Origin: Marinomonas pontica | GTDB lineage: Bacteria > Pseudomonadota > Gammaproteobacteria > Pseudomonadales > Marinomonadaceae | Reading direction: 5' to 3' | DNA length: 64,000 bases | NCBI RefSeq assembly: GCF_026191375.1 | Contig: NZ_JAODTL010000053.1 | Coordinates: forward strand, 62,001 to 126,000 | Shown here: piece after piece, positions 28,761 through 38,598 of the stretch | Layout: every line of letters begins with the position of its first letter | Position numbering within the stretch: position 1 is the stretch's first letter | Position numbers and translations under genes: made by a program | Notes under the pieces: generated by a model | What the model saw: the letters and a program-made list of their open reading frames with translations, nothing else | Told to the model about the DNA's origin: nothing | Database searches by the model: none

Positions 28761-30458
28761 ATGGGATTCAATACTGCACTGTCTGGCATTAAAGCATCTG
28801 CCGATTATTTAAGCGTAACAGGTAACAATATTGCCAACGCCGATACCACGGGCTTTAAAAAGTCACGTATTGAGTTTGATGATCTCTACAACACGAGCGT
28901 GCTGGGCGCGGGTAGTGGTAACAGCATTGGTTCGGGCGTGAGTGTGAGTAAAGTGTCACAAGAGTTCGCTCCGGGCAATTTATCTTATACTGACAACAAC
29001 CTTGACTTGGCGGTCGACGGTGCTGGCTTTTTTATATTGGATGCTGGTATTGCTCAATCTTACACGCGAGCGGGTAATTTTAAGCTGGATGAAAATGGCT
29101 TTCTTGTTACCAACACGGGAAGCAATGTGCAAGGCTTTAACGCTGTCGATGGCGTGGTGGGTGGTAACCTAGATAACTTAAAAGTTCCGACGGATAGGAT
29201 TGCGCCTGAAGCAACGACGTCGATGGATCTAAAAGTTAACCTTAACTCGAAAAGCGAAGATGTGCCGCCATACATTAAGGCAGATTTTGATCCAATGAAT
29301 CCAGATACATACAACTACACGCAAACGCAAGGTGTGGTTGATGGTAATGGTAAGTCTCACATCGTAACGTACTACTATTCAAAGAGTGAATTGCCAAACA
29401 CCTATAAAGTTCACGCGACAGTTGATGGCAATCTGACGGACGATACGGGTGCTGCCTTCTTGGGTGAGACCTTTGCCACGTATAATTCTGCTGATGGTGG
29501 TACGGATTATAACGGTGACGGTACGAATGAGGCTCCGTTTGAGCTTCTGTACATTGGTGCGACAGAGCCTGGTGTTGCAGATATTGCGGCGGCGACGAAA
29601 AACCCTTTGGCGGTGGCTGGTACATTGGGTGGTGTGGCCATTGCGTCTGCACTTGCTCCGACTGAAGTGCGTGAGCCTAGTTCGGTAGCGCGTGAGTCGT
29701 TTGACCCATTGAATCCTGATACCTATACCTACGGTAATACCAGAACGGTGTATGACTCATTAGGTGAGTCTCACACTCTGGGTTATTACTTTATCAAACA
29801 AGGCGAAGACAATACTTACGAAATGCGTGTCACAATGGATGGTGAGGAGTCCTACAGTGACCCTTTGACCGGTGAGGACACGTTATTTCTAGAGAAAGAC
29901 ACGACGGTGTCATTTGATGCGGCGGGTAATTTGATGGGCGCGTATCGTGGGCTTCCTCCGTACGGAGTGGCGACACCAATTACCCTAGAAATTATGGGGG
30001 TGGATCCGACCAATCGTGGCCGTATTACACCAATGGACCTTACTGGCTCCACTCAATTCGCGTTAGATAATACAGACAACTTTGAGCAAAATGGCTTTTC
30101 AGCGGGTGAGTTGCAGGGTGTTTCGTTCGACAGTGATGGTTTTTTAGTTGCCAATTATACTAATCAACAAACGGCAACACTTGGCCAGATTGCGCTGGCA
30201 ACATTTGACAGTACCGACGGTCTTATGCCGTCTGGACATACCGCTTGGTTGGCAAGTAAGGGTTCTGGTCCAGCCGACATTGGTCGTCCGAACAGTGGAA
30301 CATTAGGAAAAATACAAGGTGGTGCGTTAGAAGAGTCTAACGTTGACCTTACGTCTGAATTGGTTGCGCTTATTGAGGCGCAGCGTAATTATCAAGCAAA
30401 CAGTAAAACATTAGAAACAGAAAATACTGTGACTCAGACGATAATAAACCTTCGTTAA
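28761..30458 (+). CDS. flgE: Flagellar hook protein FlgE, enlarged with an internal duplication
   Basis: Main subunit of the hook. The ATG at 28761 (MGFNTALSGIKASADYLSVT) follows GGAGAG; the frame extends four codons up to a TTG. The N-terminal (NNIANADTTGFKKSRI) and C-terminal (ESNVDLTSELVALIEAQRNY) rod/hook motifs are intact. At 565 aa it is larger than the common 400-450. Residues about 176-225 and 314-363 are clearly related copies, each starting FDP-x-NPDTY-x-Y and sharing roughly half their residues, so an outer domain has been duplicated. A strong terminator follows. Confidence 0.95.
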   Translation: MGFNTALSGIKASADYLSVTGNNIANADTTGFKKSRIEFDDLYNTSVLGAGSGNSIGSGVSVSKVSQEFAPGNLSYTDNNLDLAVDGAGFFILDAGIAQSYTRAGNFKLDENGFLVTNTGSNVQGFNAVDGVVGGNLDNLKVPTDRIAPEATTSMDLKVNLNSKSEDVPPYIKADFDPMNPDTYNYTQTQGVVDGNGKSHIVTYYYSKSELPNTYKVHATVDGNLTDDTGAAFLGETFATYNSADGGTDYNGDGTNEAPFELLYIGATEPGVADIAAATKNPLAVAGTLGGVAIASALAPTEVREPSSVARESFDPLNPDTYTYGNTRTVYDSLGESHTLGYYFIKQGEDNTYEMRVTMDGEESYSDPLTGEDTLFLEKDTTVSFDAAGNLMGAYRGLPPYGVATPITLEIMGVDPTNRGRITPMDLTGSTQFALDNTDNFEQNGFSAGELQGVSFDSDGFLVANYTNQQTATLGQIALATFDSTDGLMPSGHTAWLASKGSGPADIGRPNSGTLGKIQGGALEESNVDLTSELVALIEAQRNYQANSKTLETENTVTQTIINLR

Positions 30459-30480
30459 TTTTCTGGAGAGAGAGATTTAA

Positions 30481-30513
30481 GCCAGAACAGCCTCGCTGTT
30501 CTGGCTTTTTTTT
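30481..30513 (+). terminator. Terminator between flgE and flgF
   Basis: Perfect 10-bp stem GCCAGAACAG / CTGTTCTGGC with a CCTCG loop, followed by eight T. It separates flgBCDE from flgFGHIJ. Confidence 0.93.
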
Positions 30514-30538
30514 GGCCTTTTTTCGTGTCTTTTTTAAG

Positions 30539-30555
30539 TTGGTATGGTTTTTGAA
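30539..30555 (+). promoter_or_regulatory. Possible sigma-54 promoter before flgF
   Basis: TTGG-N10-GA, with the -12 element reading TTGAA rather than TTGCA. The spacing is correct and a promoter is expected here because a terminator precedes it, but the match is imperfect. Confidence 0.4.
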
Positions 30556-30596
30556 AGCAACTACACCTAGTGGTCATTTTTTCTAGGAGAATAGCA

Positions 30597-31339
30597 GTGG
30601 ATAAGGCTTTATATTTGGCAATGAGTGGTGGTGTTCAAACCATGAATGCCCAGACTATTCATGCAAACAATCTCGCTAACGTCAGTACAACAGGATTTCG
30701 TTCTGATTTCGAACAAGCTCGCTCTATGCAAGTCTATGGCGACTATTATCCTAGCCGCGTCTATGCGATGACAGAAAACCCGGCAACCCGCTTTACTCAA
30801 GGTGACATGATCCAAACGGGTCGAAATTTAGACGTAGCGGTTGCAGGTGATGGTTTTATTGCTGTGTACGATGAAACCGGTCAAGAGGCGTATACTCGCG
30901 CGGGAGACCTCCAAATTAACGCCGCTGGGCAATTGGTCACAGGCCGAGGTTTGCCAGTGGCAGGGGTTGATGGCCCTATTTTTTTACCCCCGCGAACAGC
31001 ATTAATATCACCGCTGACGGATCTATTTCGATTGTTCCACAAGGTGGAGCAAATAATGAAGTGGCCGTGTTGAACCAAATCAAATTGGTTAACCCAGACA
31101 AACAAAACTTACGCAAAGAAGAGGATGGTTTGCTGCACACAAGGGACGGTCAAACCTACGACCTTGACCCTAATGTGAAGCTAGTGAGTGGCTTCATTGA
31201 AGGCAGCAATGTGAATGCCGTCGAAGAAATGACGCACATTATGAACCTTTCTCGCCGCTTTGAAATGAATGTGAAAATGATGGATACCATTCGAAATAAC
31301 GCTGATTCGTCTGCGCGCATATTGCAGCGTACGTCTTAA
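30597..31339 (+). CDS. flgF: Flagellar distal rod protein FlgF (frameshifted)
   Basis: Rod subunit. The GTG at 30597 (MDKALYLAMSGGVQTMNAQT) follows AGGAG. The N-terminal motif HANNLANVSTTGFRSDF is normal. The frame breaks near the T7/C5 runs at 30979-30991. With one base restored it reads on through NSINITADGSISIVPQGGAN into the second ORF, which ends with SGFIEGSNVNAVEEMTHIMN and the FlgF C-terminal helix. The rejoined length is about 247 aa, normal for FlgF. It starts flgFGHIJ. Confidence 0.9.
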
Positions 31340-31389
31340 GCAAGATTGGTAAATACCTAAAAGAACAGTGGAATAATTAAGAGGCTTTT

Positions 31390-32175
31390 ATGAATTCAGC
31401 ATTATGGGTCAGTAAAACCGGTTTGAGTGCAATGGATAAGCAACTGAACGTTGTTGCCAACAACTTGGCAAACGTTTCGACGACGGCCTTTAAAAAAGAC
31501 AGAGCGGTCTTTGAAGATTTGATGTACAAAACCGTTCGTGCGCCGGGTGGCTTGAGTGCTCAAAACGCTGAACTCCCATCCGGTTTGCAACTGGGTACTG
31601 GTGTGAAAGTGGGAGCAACTCAAAAAGACTTTTCTAATGGCGATTACAACATGACCGATCGTCAGCTCGATATTGCTATACAGGGGAAAGGCTTCCTGCA
31701 AGTATTGCAGCCAGACGGGACGATTGCGTATACCCGTGATGGCAGTTTGCAATTAAATAGCCAAGGTCAGCTATCCACTTCTGGCGGCTTGGTGGTTGAA
31801 CCAGGGATCCAAATTGACCCTGATGCGATTGAGATTATGATAGCGGAAGACGGTATCGTGTCGGTACGAAGAAATGGCAATGCGGATGCTCAACAGGTGG
31901 GGGCTATTAACATTGCGGGCTTTATCAACCCAACCGGTCTAAACTCCGTAGGGCAAAATATTTTCACCGAAACCAACGCGAGTGGGCCACCATTGGTTGG
32001 CGTGCCAGGAACCGATTCATTAGGTACTATTAGTCAAGGTATGCTTGAAGCGTCCAATGTGAATTCCATAGAAGAGCTTGTCAATATGATCACAACGCAA
32101 CGAGCGTATGAAATGAACTCGAAAGTCATCGCATCGGCTGACGGCATGATGAGCTTTGCGATTCAGCAATTATAG
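31390..32175 (+). CDS. flgG: Flagellar distal rod protein FlgG
   Basis: Distal rod subunit. The 261-residue protein starts MNSALWVSKTGLSAMDKQLN, followed by VVANNLANVSTTAFKKDRAV. It has LDIAIQGKGFLQVLQPDGT and the C-terminal EASNVNSIEELVNMITTQRA motif. The length matches E. coli FlgG (260 aa). It is intact and followed by flgH after 16 bp. Confidence 0.97.
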   Translation: MNSALWVSKTGLSAMDKQLNVVANNLANVSTTAFKKDRAVFEDLMYKTVRAPGGLSAQNAELPSGLQLGTGVKVGATQKDFSNGDYNMTDRQLDIAIQGKGFLQVLQPDGTIAYTRDGSLQLNSQGQLSTSGGLVVEPGIQIDPDAIEIMIAEDGIVSVRRNGNADAQQVGAINIAGFINPTGLNSVGQNIFTETNASGPPLVGVPGTDSLGTISQGMLEASNVNSIEELVNMITTQRAYEMNSKVIASADGMMSFAIQQL

Positions 32176-32191
32176 TAACGTGTGGGATATG

Positions 32192-33037
32192 ATGAAGATT
32201 AAATTTACCTTCTTAGTTTTGCTCAGTGCTTGCTTGTCGGGTTGCCTTGCGTGGGATGTGAACCAGCAAGCGGTCGCAAACGCCGCGGCTGCTGGTGCAG
32301 CGGGAGCCGTGACGAATGCCGTTATCGACGCTGTGACTGGAGAGGAGGAAACGCCAGCAGAGTCGACACCGACTGAGGAGCGTAAAGGCTATATTCCAGA
32401 TCCCAATGACCCATTAAATGGTCCAGAATTAAGTCAGGCAATACAATCGGATGACCCTTATTACGCACCCGTTTACCCAAATGGCATGACGCCATCTCAA
32501 GCCCCAACGGGCGGTATTTACCAGACCAGTATGGGGGATGTGTTCTTTGGGGATCAAAAAGCCAGTAAAGTGGGCGATATCCTGACCATAAACTTAAACG
32601 AGACAACCACCTCAACGAAAGCCAATGCAGCCACGGTGTCTAAGTCTTCGTCAGCGACAATCGAAAACCCGACGGTCCTGGGTCAAGAGTTGAAAATGGA
32701 CACAACGTTGCCGCAACAGGGTACGGACTTTTCTGGTAATGCTTCAGCCAACCAAAATAACAGCTTGAGTGGTACGATTTCGGTGACTGTGTATAAAGCC
32801 TATCCAAACGGTTTGTTGGCAGTGCGTGGTGAAAAATGGTTGCGATTGAATCAGGGAGACGAATACATCCGTTTTTCTGGTATGGTGAGAAAACAAGACA
32901 TTTCCCCGGATAATACCGTTGAGTCCGAACGAGTGGCAGATGCGAGAATTACGTACTCGGGAACAGGCGATGTGGCCGCTGGCAGTGAGCAAGGTTGGGT
33001 GAGTCGTTTGCTCAATTCCAGCGATATGCCTTATTAG
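32192..33037 (+). CDS. flgH: Flagellar L-ring lipoprotein FlgH, with an enlarged N-terminal linker
   Basis: Outer-membrane L-ring subunit. I chose the second ATG at 32192 because the GTGGGA site is well spaced for it. The signal peptide MKIKFTFLVLLSACLSGC ends in a lipobox (LSGC). Between the lipidated Cys and the usual DDPYYAPV motif lie about 65 residues, first Ala-rich (AVANAAAAGAAGAVTNAVID) and then Glu/Pro/Thr-rich. The conserved core VGDILTINLNETTTSTKANA and the C-terminal GDVAAGSEQGWVSRL are normal. It is 281 aa, larger than the typical 220-235. Confidence 0.95.
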   Translation: MKIKFTFLVLLSACLSGCLAWDVNQQAVANAAAAGAAGAVTNAVIDAVTGEEETPAESTPTEERKGYIPDPNDPLNGPELSQAIQSDDPYYAPVYPNGMTPSQAPTGGIYQTSMGDVFFGDQKASKVGDILTINLNETTTSTKANAATVSKSSSATIENPTVLGQELKMDTTLPQQGTDFSGNASANQNNSLSGTISVTVYKAYPNGLLAVRGEKWLRLNQGDEYIRFSGMVRKQDISPDNTVESERVADARITYSGTGDVAAGSEQGWVSRLLNSSDMPY

Positions 33038-33086
33038 TTTATTGATCTAACAGTAGAGAGGTTCGTTCCTCTCAATAGGTGATGTG

Positions 33087-34175
33087 ATGAAGCACGTAGC
33101 GCTAATTGTTTTGTATCTACTGTCTTTTTCTGTTCAAGCGGAGCGTTTAAAAGACATCGCTAGTGTTCAAGGCGTACGAGAAAACCAATTGTTTGGTTAT
33201 GGTTTGGTGATCGGTTTGAACGGCACGGGCGACAGTACGCCATTCACGAACCAAAGCTTTGCAAGTATGTTGTCTCGTTTTGGTGTGACATTGCCTGCAG
33301 GGGTAAGCGCGACGTCCAAAAACGTTGCGGCGGTGTCGTTAACGGCAACCTTGCCAGCTTTTTCTAAGCCGGGTCAAAAAATCGACGTTACCGCTTCGTC
33401 TATTGGTAATGCCAGTGCCTTGCGTGGTGGCACCTTGTTGCTTGCAACGCTCAAAGGGGCGGATGGAGCGGTATACGCGATTGCTCAAGGTAATTTAGTG
33501 GTTGGTGGTTTAGGTGCTAACGGTGCGGATGGCTCTCGTAACTCTGTCAATGTTCCAACGGTTGGGCGTATACCCAATGGTGCCAGTGTGGAGCGTGTGG
33601 TGCCTAGCAGTTTTAATACTGGCGACACCTTGACGTTTAACCTGAATCGCCCTGATTTTACAACGGCCAAACAAGTATCCGATAAAATTAACGATCTTTT
33701 AGGTCCTGGTGTTGCGACGACATTGGACGCTACGTCAATTCGTGTATCGGCTCCGCGAGATCCAAGCCAGCGGGTTACCTATTTGTCTATTCTGGAAAAT
33801 TTAGACGTGGAAGTGGCCGAAGAGCGAGCGCGCATCGTGGTGAATTCCCGTACAGGAACCATTATTATTGGTCAGCATGTAAAAGTATCACCCGCTGCCA
33901 TTACTCATGGTAGTTTGACGGTCACCATCAAAGACGTTCCTCCTGTCGTTGGACAAGACGGTACTGTGACGGGAGGGCAAACGATTGTCTCACCACGAGA
34001 AGGGATTGAAATTGCTCCAAATAGCGGTCATATGTTTGTCTTTGACCCTGGTGCTTCGTTAAACGATATTGTGCGTGCCGTGAATCAGGTGGGTGCCGCT
34101 CCTGGTGATGTGATGGCAATCCTAGAAGGCTTAAAACAAGCTGGTGCAATTAACGCTGATTTGGTGGTGATATAG
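33087..34175 (+). CDS. flgI: Flagellar P-ring protein FlgI
   Basis: Periplasmic P-ring subunit. The ATG at 33087 (one codon after a GTG) gives a signal peptide ending SVQA, then [20 protein letters not shown]. Also visible are [20 protein letters not shown] and the C-terminal [20 protein letters not shown]. It is 362 aa, normal for the family. flgJ starts 7 bp later. Confidence 0.97.
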   Translation: MKHVALIVLYLLSFSVQAERLKDIASVQGVRENQLFGYGLVIGLNGTGDSTPFTNQSFASMLSRFGVTLPAGVSATSKNVAAVSLTATLPAFSKPGQKIDVTASSIGNASALRGGTLLLATLKGADGAVYAIAQGNLVVGGLGANGADGSRNSVNVPTVGRIPNGASVERVVPSSFNTGDTLTFNLNRPDFTTAKQVSDKINDLLGPGVATTLDATSIRVSAPRDPSQRVTYLSILENLDVEVAEERARIVVNSRTGTIIIGQHVKVSPAAITHGSLTVTIKDVPPVVGQDGTVTGGQTIVSPREGIEIAPNSGHMFVFDPGASLNDIVRAVNQVGAAPGDVMAILEGLKQAGAINADLVVI

Positions 34176-34182
34176 TTTGGTG

Positions 34183-35177
34183 ATGAATTCAATACAGCCA
34201 AAGCAGGATTTTTTGCTGACTTTTCGACGCTGGCGGATTTAAAGACTAAGGCTCAAAAAGACCCAGATGCTGCGCTAAAAGACGTGGCTCAGCAGTTTGA
34301 GTCTATCTTTATCAATATGTTGCTGAAGAACATGCGCAGCACAAACGAAGCGATTGGCGGTGGGCTGTTTTCCAGTGCGCAAACTAAGCAATATCAAGAA
34401 ATGATGGACTCTCAGATGTCGCAAAGCATGGCGAAGTCTGGTGGTATCGGTTTGTCTGAGGCGTTAATTCGTCAATATCAAACTCAACAGCAGGGGCAAT
34501 TAAGCTCTCCTGAAGCGAAACAAAGAGGCGATACTGATTTTTTGAATCAGGTTGCTAAACAAGACTTAGTGCGAATTCAAGCGCTGGCGCATCGTGCGTC
34601 CACTGAGTTTATTCAGTCTGTTCGACAAGAAGCAGAACAAAAAGCGCATGTTGATTCCGTCTCTGGGTCGACGACTCCTGTTGCTGCGCCATCCGCATTG
34701 TCGGTGGTCTTCTCCTCACCTCAAGAGTTTGTTGAAAACCTCTGGCCTCATGCTCAACGTGCAGCCGAAAAACTCGGCGTTAACCCTAAGGCTGTACTCG
34801 CTCAAGCTGCGTTGGAAACCGGATGGGGGAAATACCCTATTGCAAAAGAAGATGGGACGGCGAGCTTCAATCTGTTTGGCATTAAAGCGGACAGTCGTTG
34901 GCAAGGTGATCGGGCGGTGGTGAACACCTTAGAGTTTCGTGATGGGGTTGCCAAGCGTGAAAAAGCGGCGTTTCGTGCCTACGATTCTTTCTCCCAAAGC
35001 TTTGAAGATTATGCCCATTTTCTGTCCTCAAGTGAGCGGTACAAAGGTGCCTTAGAGGCAGGAGATGACGCGTCAATGTTTGCCGCTTCTTTGCAACAAG
35101 GCGGCTATGCGACGGATCCAAAATACGCCGAAAAAATTGATAACATCCTTTCAAGTCAGTGGTTTCAACGGCTTTAG
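34183..35177 (+). CDS. flgJ: Peptidoglycan hydrolase and rod-cap protein FlgJ (frameshifted)
   Basis: Bifunctional: the N-terminal part caps the rod and the C-terminal glucosaminidase opens peptidoglycan. The proper start is the ATG at 34183 (MNSIQPKQDF), just after flgI. The frame breaks in the T run at 34209-34214; with one T restored it continues FADFSTLADLKTKAQKDPDA into the intact ORF (QQFESIFINMLLKNMRS). The hydrolase domain begins near residue 183, with the catalytic Glu in AQAALETGWGKYP. The rejoined length is about 331 aa, as expected. Confidence 0.92.
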
Positions 35178-35203
35178 TAAATAATTCCCCCTAATTGACA
35201 GCG

Positions 35204-35220
35204 TTGGTAAAGTTCTTGCA
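35204..35220 (+). promoter_or_regulatory. Sigma-54 promoter of flgKL
   Basis: TTGG-N10-GCA: GG at 35206-35207 and GC at 35218-35219 with the required 10-base gap, in TTGGTAAAGTTCTTGCA. It lies 66 bp before flgK. Confidence 0.75.
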
Positions 35221-35285
35221 TTGATAGCCGATAGAGCTAAATAAATATCAAGGCAATTTCTAAAAACGTACTAGGGGTGTGAGCT

Positions 35286-37262
35286 ATGGGCTCAAGTTTA
35301 TATTCAATTGGTTTGTCTGGACTTCAGTCTAGTAATGCCCGTATTAATACGACTGGGCAGAATACATCCAATGTGGATACTGAGGGCTATAGCCGTCAAA
35401 GAACATCCACTTCTAGTTCGCCAGTGGGTGGCGTTGTCCTTCGGGATACGTCACGTTTGGTTGATAATTTTATCAGTGCTCAAGTGCGCTCTGACACGTC
35501 TGATTTTTCTTATTATGACACTTACCATTCTATGATGACGGTTTCTGATAACCTGTTGGCGGAAGACAGTGTCGCGTTGACAGGGTATTTGGATAAAGCA
35601 TTTAACGCTTTGCAGACGGCAAATAATGACCCCACCTCTGCGTCTTTGCGACAGCTTGCCCATTCCAGTTTAAATAACTTGGTTGAGCAATATAAAACCC
35701 TATCGGGTATGGTAACGAACCAAGAGGGGTTGGTTGACGAGCAACTGTCTTCTTCTTTGATTGATCTTAACGCCATTACCGCAAAAATTTCTGATTTAAA
35801 CGGAAAAATTCTTAGACAAGAAGGCTTGTCTATTTCTCCAGCCAATGAGCTGAGAGATCAGCAAGAGTTGCTAGCGAAGGATTTGTCCAAATATCTGGAT
35901 ATTAAAACGCAATTCAATGACAAAGGCTTGATGACAATCCAATTGGCCGATGGCCAGCCTTTGGTAATGGATCAGCATCCGACAGAGTTAAAAGTGATTC
36001 CCAATCAAATGAATCCGAAAAAAATTGATTTGGTGGTGAGCTTTGGTGACTACGATGTAGGGTTAAAAACGGATAACCTGGGCGGCAGTATTGGTGGTTT
36101 AGTGGATTTTCGCTCGGAATTCAGTGTGTATGCAGACCGTACTCTAGGGCAGCATGCCATTGCCATTGCAGACGCTATGAACACTCAAAACGCGAAAGGG
36201 TTGGATGCGAACGGTAATTTTGGCCGTGACCTTTTTAGTCTAGGTAAAATCAGCATTTACTCAAGCCAAGACAATATCAGTAAGTTGCCAAGTATTTCTG
36301 TCAAGGTGTCAGCAGGCGAAGCCACTAAAATCACCAAAGATTCGTACGAATTAACGAGAACGGACGACAACCGATTTGCCATCACGCAGTTTGACCTAAA
36401 CGGTAACTCGACTGGGCCATCGACATTGTTTGATCCATCCACCATGAAAATGGACAGTGATGGGTATTATAAAATTGATGAACTTGGGCTGGACATTCGC
36501 TTGGCAGATTTAAGCGCTATTGATCATGATGATGTTTTTCGTTTTTCTCCCACCGAAGGCGCGGCGACGAATCTTAGCCTTCAGGCAAAAAATGGTGATG
36601 CTCTCGCGCTGAGTGCGCCAGTTGGAGTGAGCACTAGTTCGGAGAATTTATCGGACGCAAGAATATCTCTGACGTCGGTAAGCAATACGCGTCCAGATTC
36701 TTCTGCGTTTGCGTCGGACGGCTCTTTGTACCCAAGTGCGCCCCATAAAATTTATTTTACATCACCTAGCTCTTATGTGGTTCGTGATGCTTCAGGTGTT
36801 AATATTGCGACTGTAAACAATGTGACTCAGTATACCGATCTACTGAAGCAGGCGGGTTTGGCAGACGAGGCGGGCTTTGATGTGTCTGTGTCTTCTATGC
36901 CACAGCTGGGCGACGAGTTCTCTATTAGTACTGACAATCTAGGGCCATCTGATAACTTTAATGGACTTGCGTTGGTTGACCTCCAAAATAAATCTATCGT
37001 GGCTGGAAAAGCGAACTTGTCAAAAGCCTTTGCAGGGTTTATTTCCTATGTGGGCAGTAAAACCGCAGAAGTAGCTGGGCATGCAGAGTCGAGCGAAATT
37101 ATCATGAACGACAGCATCAATCGACGAGATCGATTGTCTGCCGTGAGTTTGGATGAGGAAGCCGTGAATCTACTGAAATATCAGCAATCTTATTCGGCCT
37201 CGGCTCAAGTGGTGACTGCCGCTCGTACCACCTTCGAAACTCTGCTTGGAATTATGAGGTAA
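35286..37262 (+). CDS. flgK: Hook-filament junction protein FlgK
   Basis: First junction protein (HAP1). The 658-residue protein starts MGSSLYSIGLSGLQSSNARI, followed by NTTGQNTSNVDTEGYSRQRT. It has a long variable middle region and the conserved C-terminal SLDEEAVNLLKYQQSYSASA helix. It is larger than E. coli FlgK (547 aa) because of the variable domain. flgL follows after 4 bp. Confidence 0.96.
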   Translation: MGSSLYSIGLSGLQSSNARINTTGQNTSNVDTEGYSRQRTSTSSSPVGGVVLRDTSRLVDNFISAQVRSDTSDFSYYDTYHSMMTVSDNLLAEDSVALTGYLDKAFNALQTANNDPTSASLRQLAHSSLNNLVEQYKTLSGMVTNQEGLVDEQLSSSLIDLNAITAKISDLNGKILRQEGLSISPANELRDQQELLAKDLSKYLDIKTQFNDKGLMTIQLADGQPLVMDQHPTELKVIPNQMNPKKIDLVVSFGDYDVGLKTDNLGGSIGGLVDFRSEFSVYADRTLGQHAIAIADAMNTQNAKGLDANGNFGRDLFSLGKISIYSSQDNISKLPSISVKVSAGEATKITKDSYELTRTDDNRFAITQFDLNGNSTGPSTLFDPSTMKMDSDGYYKIDELGLDIRLADLSAIDHDDVFRFSPTEGAATNLSLQAKNGDALALSAPVGVSTSSENLSDARISLTSVSNTRPDSSAFASDGSLYPSAPHKIYFTSPSSYVVRDASGVNIATVNNVTQYTDLLKQAGLADEAGFDVSVSSMPQLGDEFSISTDNLGPSDNFNGLALVDLQNKSIVAGKANLSKAFAGFISYVGSKTAEVAGHAESSEIIMNDSINRRDRLSAVSLDEEAVNLLKYQQSYSASAQVVTAARTTFETLLGIMR

Positions 37263-37266
37263 GTGT

Positions 37267-38577
37267 ATGCGAGTGACGAATAATTTAATTTACAGTCAGT
37301 CAAGCCGATCCATTGGCCAAGCGAATGAGAAAATTCTTAAAGCACAAGAAAAAATCTCAGCGCAAACCGACATCATTAAGCCAAGTGACAACCCCGTTGG
37401 TGCTAGCCAAATACTCATGTATGAAGGCAGCAATAATCGCCTAAAGTTGTTTGATGATTCCATTAAAATGGCGACGAGCAGTTTAGAGTATCAAGAAGTT
37501 GCATTAGAGAGCCTTAATGACTCGATGGATGATGTGCGGTCGCTTTTAATGCAAGCCCAAAACGACATCAACACACAAGAAGACATTGACGCGATTGTTC
37601 AAGAGGTTGGTTTGATCACCGAGTCTATGGCTGAACTGATGAATTCAAAAAGTGCGGACGGCAATTATATTTTTGCTGGTACGGACACTCAGGGACCACC
37701 TTTTGTTTTGGACAGTCAAGGTCGATACAAATGGACTGGCAATGAAGGAATAAAGTACGCGCAAATCGCTGAAGACATGAAAATCCCTGTTAGTGATTCA
37801 GGAAAAAAGCTTTTTCAGGATATTTGGACAAATCGAACTTTTTCCTCTCAGTTATTAACGGGCGATGTGTCTTTGTCGACTAAAGTACAAAATCAGGGGG
37901 ATTTTGATCAGTTTATGGCGGATTATTATGACCCTGAAAATCCAGCGTCAAATTTATATCAAATAACAACGTCTCCAGTTGTTGCTGACGGCACGACACC
38001 GCCGCCGGTGGATTCAACGTATGTTGGCTCAGACACACGAGAGGATCAGGAAAGACGACGCGCATTTGATGGCACGCCAGGAACCTTCAGCATCACTAAT
38101 AACCAAGGCGAAGTGGTGGCATCCGGGTCTTATACTGCCGGCCGGCCGATTAACTTTGGTGGCATGTCATTTTTAATGCGAGGGCAGCCAGGTGCCAGTG
38201 TGGATGTCGCTTTGGATAAACCAAGACGCGATAATGTCCTGAATGAAATTAATGATACCTTGGCGGTATTAAAAGATCGCAATTCGACTCATGAAGCGCG
38301 CCAACAAGCGTTTTTTGATGCGACAACCAGCATTAATCACGCGCAACTTAAAGTGGGGGAAGGTCGTTCATCCGTCGGTGCGCGTTTGAATATTCTTAGG
38401 GATAGAGAAGATTTTAGCTCAGCAAATCAATTGTCAAATGCGGTCGCTCAGGATCGTGTGGGGGGATTGGATATTGCGGCTGCGGCAACGGAATTGACAA
38501 TGAAAGAGTCTGCATTAAGCGCTTCGCAGAAAGTGTTCACTCGCATGAGTAACCTTTCTCTCTTTAATAAAATGTAA
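37267..38577 (+). CDS. flgL: Hook-filament junction protein FlgL
   Basis: Second junction protein (HAP3). The 436-residue protein has the flagellin-like N-terminal helix (MRVTNNLIYSQSSRSIGQAN) and KPSDNPVGASQILMYEGSNN. Its C-terminal TELTMKESALSASQKVFTRM helix is typical. The length is above the E. coli value (317 aa), with the extra residues in the middle domain. It is cotranscribed with flgK and, by its 21-bp gap, with the HD-GYP-like gene. Confidence 0.95.
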   Translation: MRVTNNLIYSQSSRSIGQANEKILKAQEKISAQTDIIKPSDNPVGASQILMYEGSNNRLKLFDDSIKMATSSLEYQEVALESLNDSMDDVRSLLMQAQNDINTQEDIDAIVQEVGLITESMAELMNSKSADGNYIFAGTDTQGPPFVLDSQGRYKWTGNEGIKYAQIAEDMKIPVSDSGKKLFQDIWTNRTFSSQLLTGDVSLSTKVQNQGDFDQFMADYYDPENPASNLYQITTSPVVADGTTPPPVDSTYVGSDTREDQERRRAFDGTPGTFSITNNQGEVVASGSYTAGRPINFGGMSFLMRGQPGASVDVALDKPRRDNVLNEINDTLAVLKDRNSTHEARQQAFFDATTSINHAQLKVGEGRSSVGARLNILRDREDFSSANQLSNAVAQDRVGGLDIAAAATELTMKESALSASQKVFTRMSNLSLFNKM

Positions 38578-38598
38578 GTTCTAAGGTATAGGTAAAAG

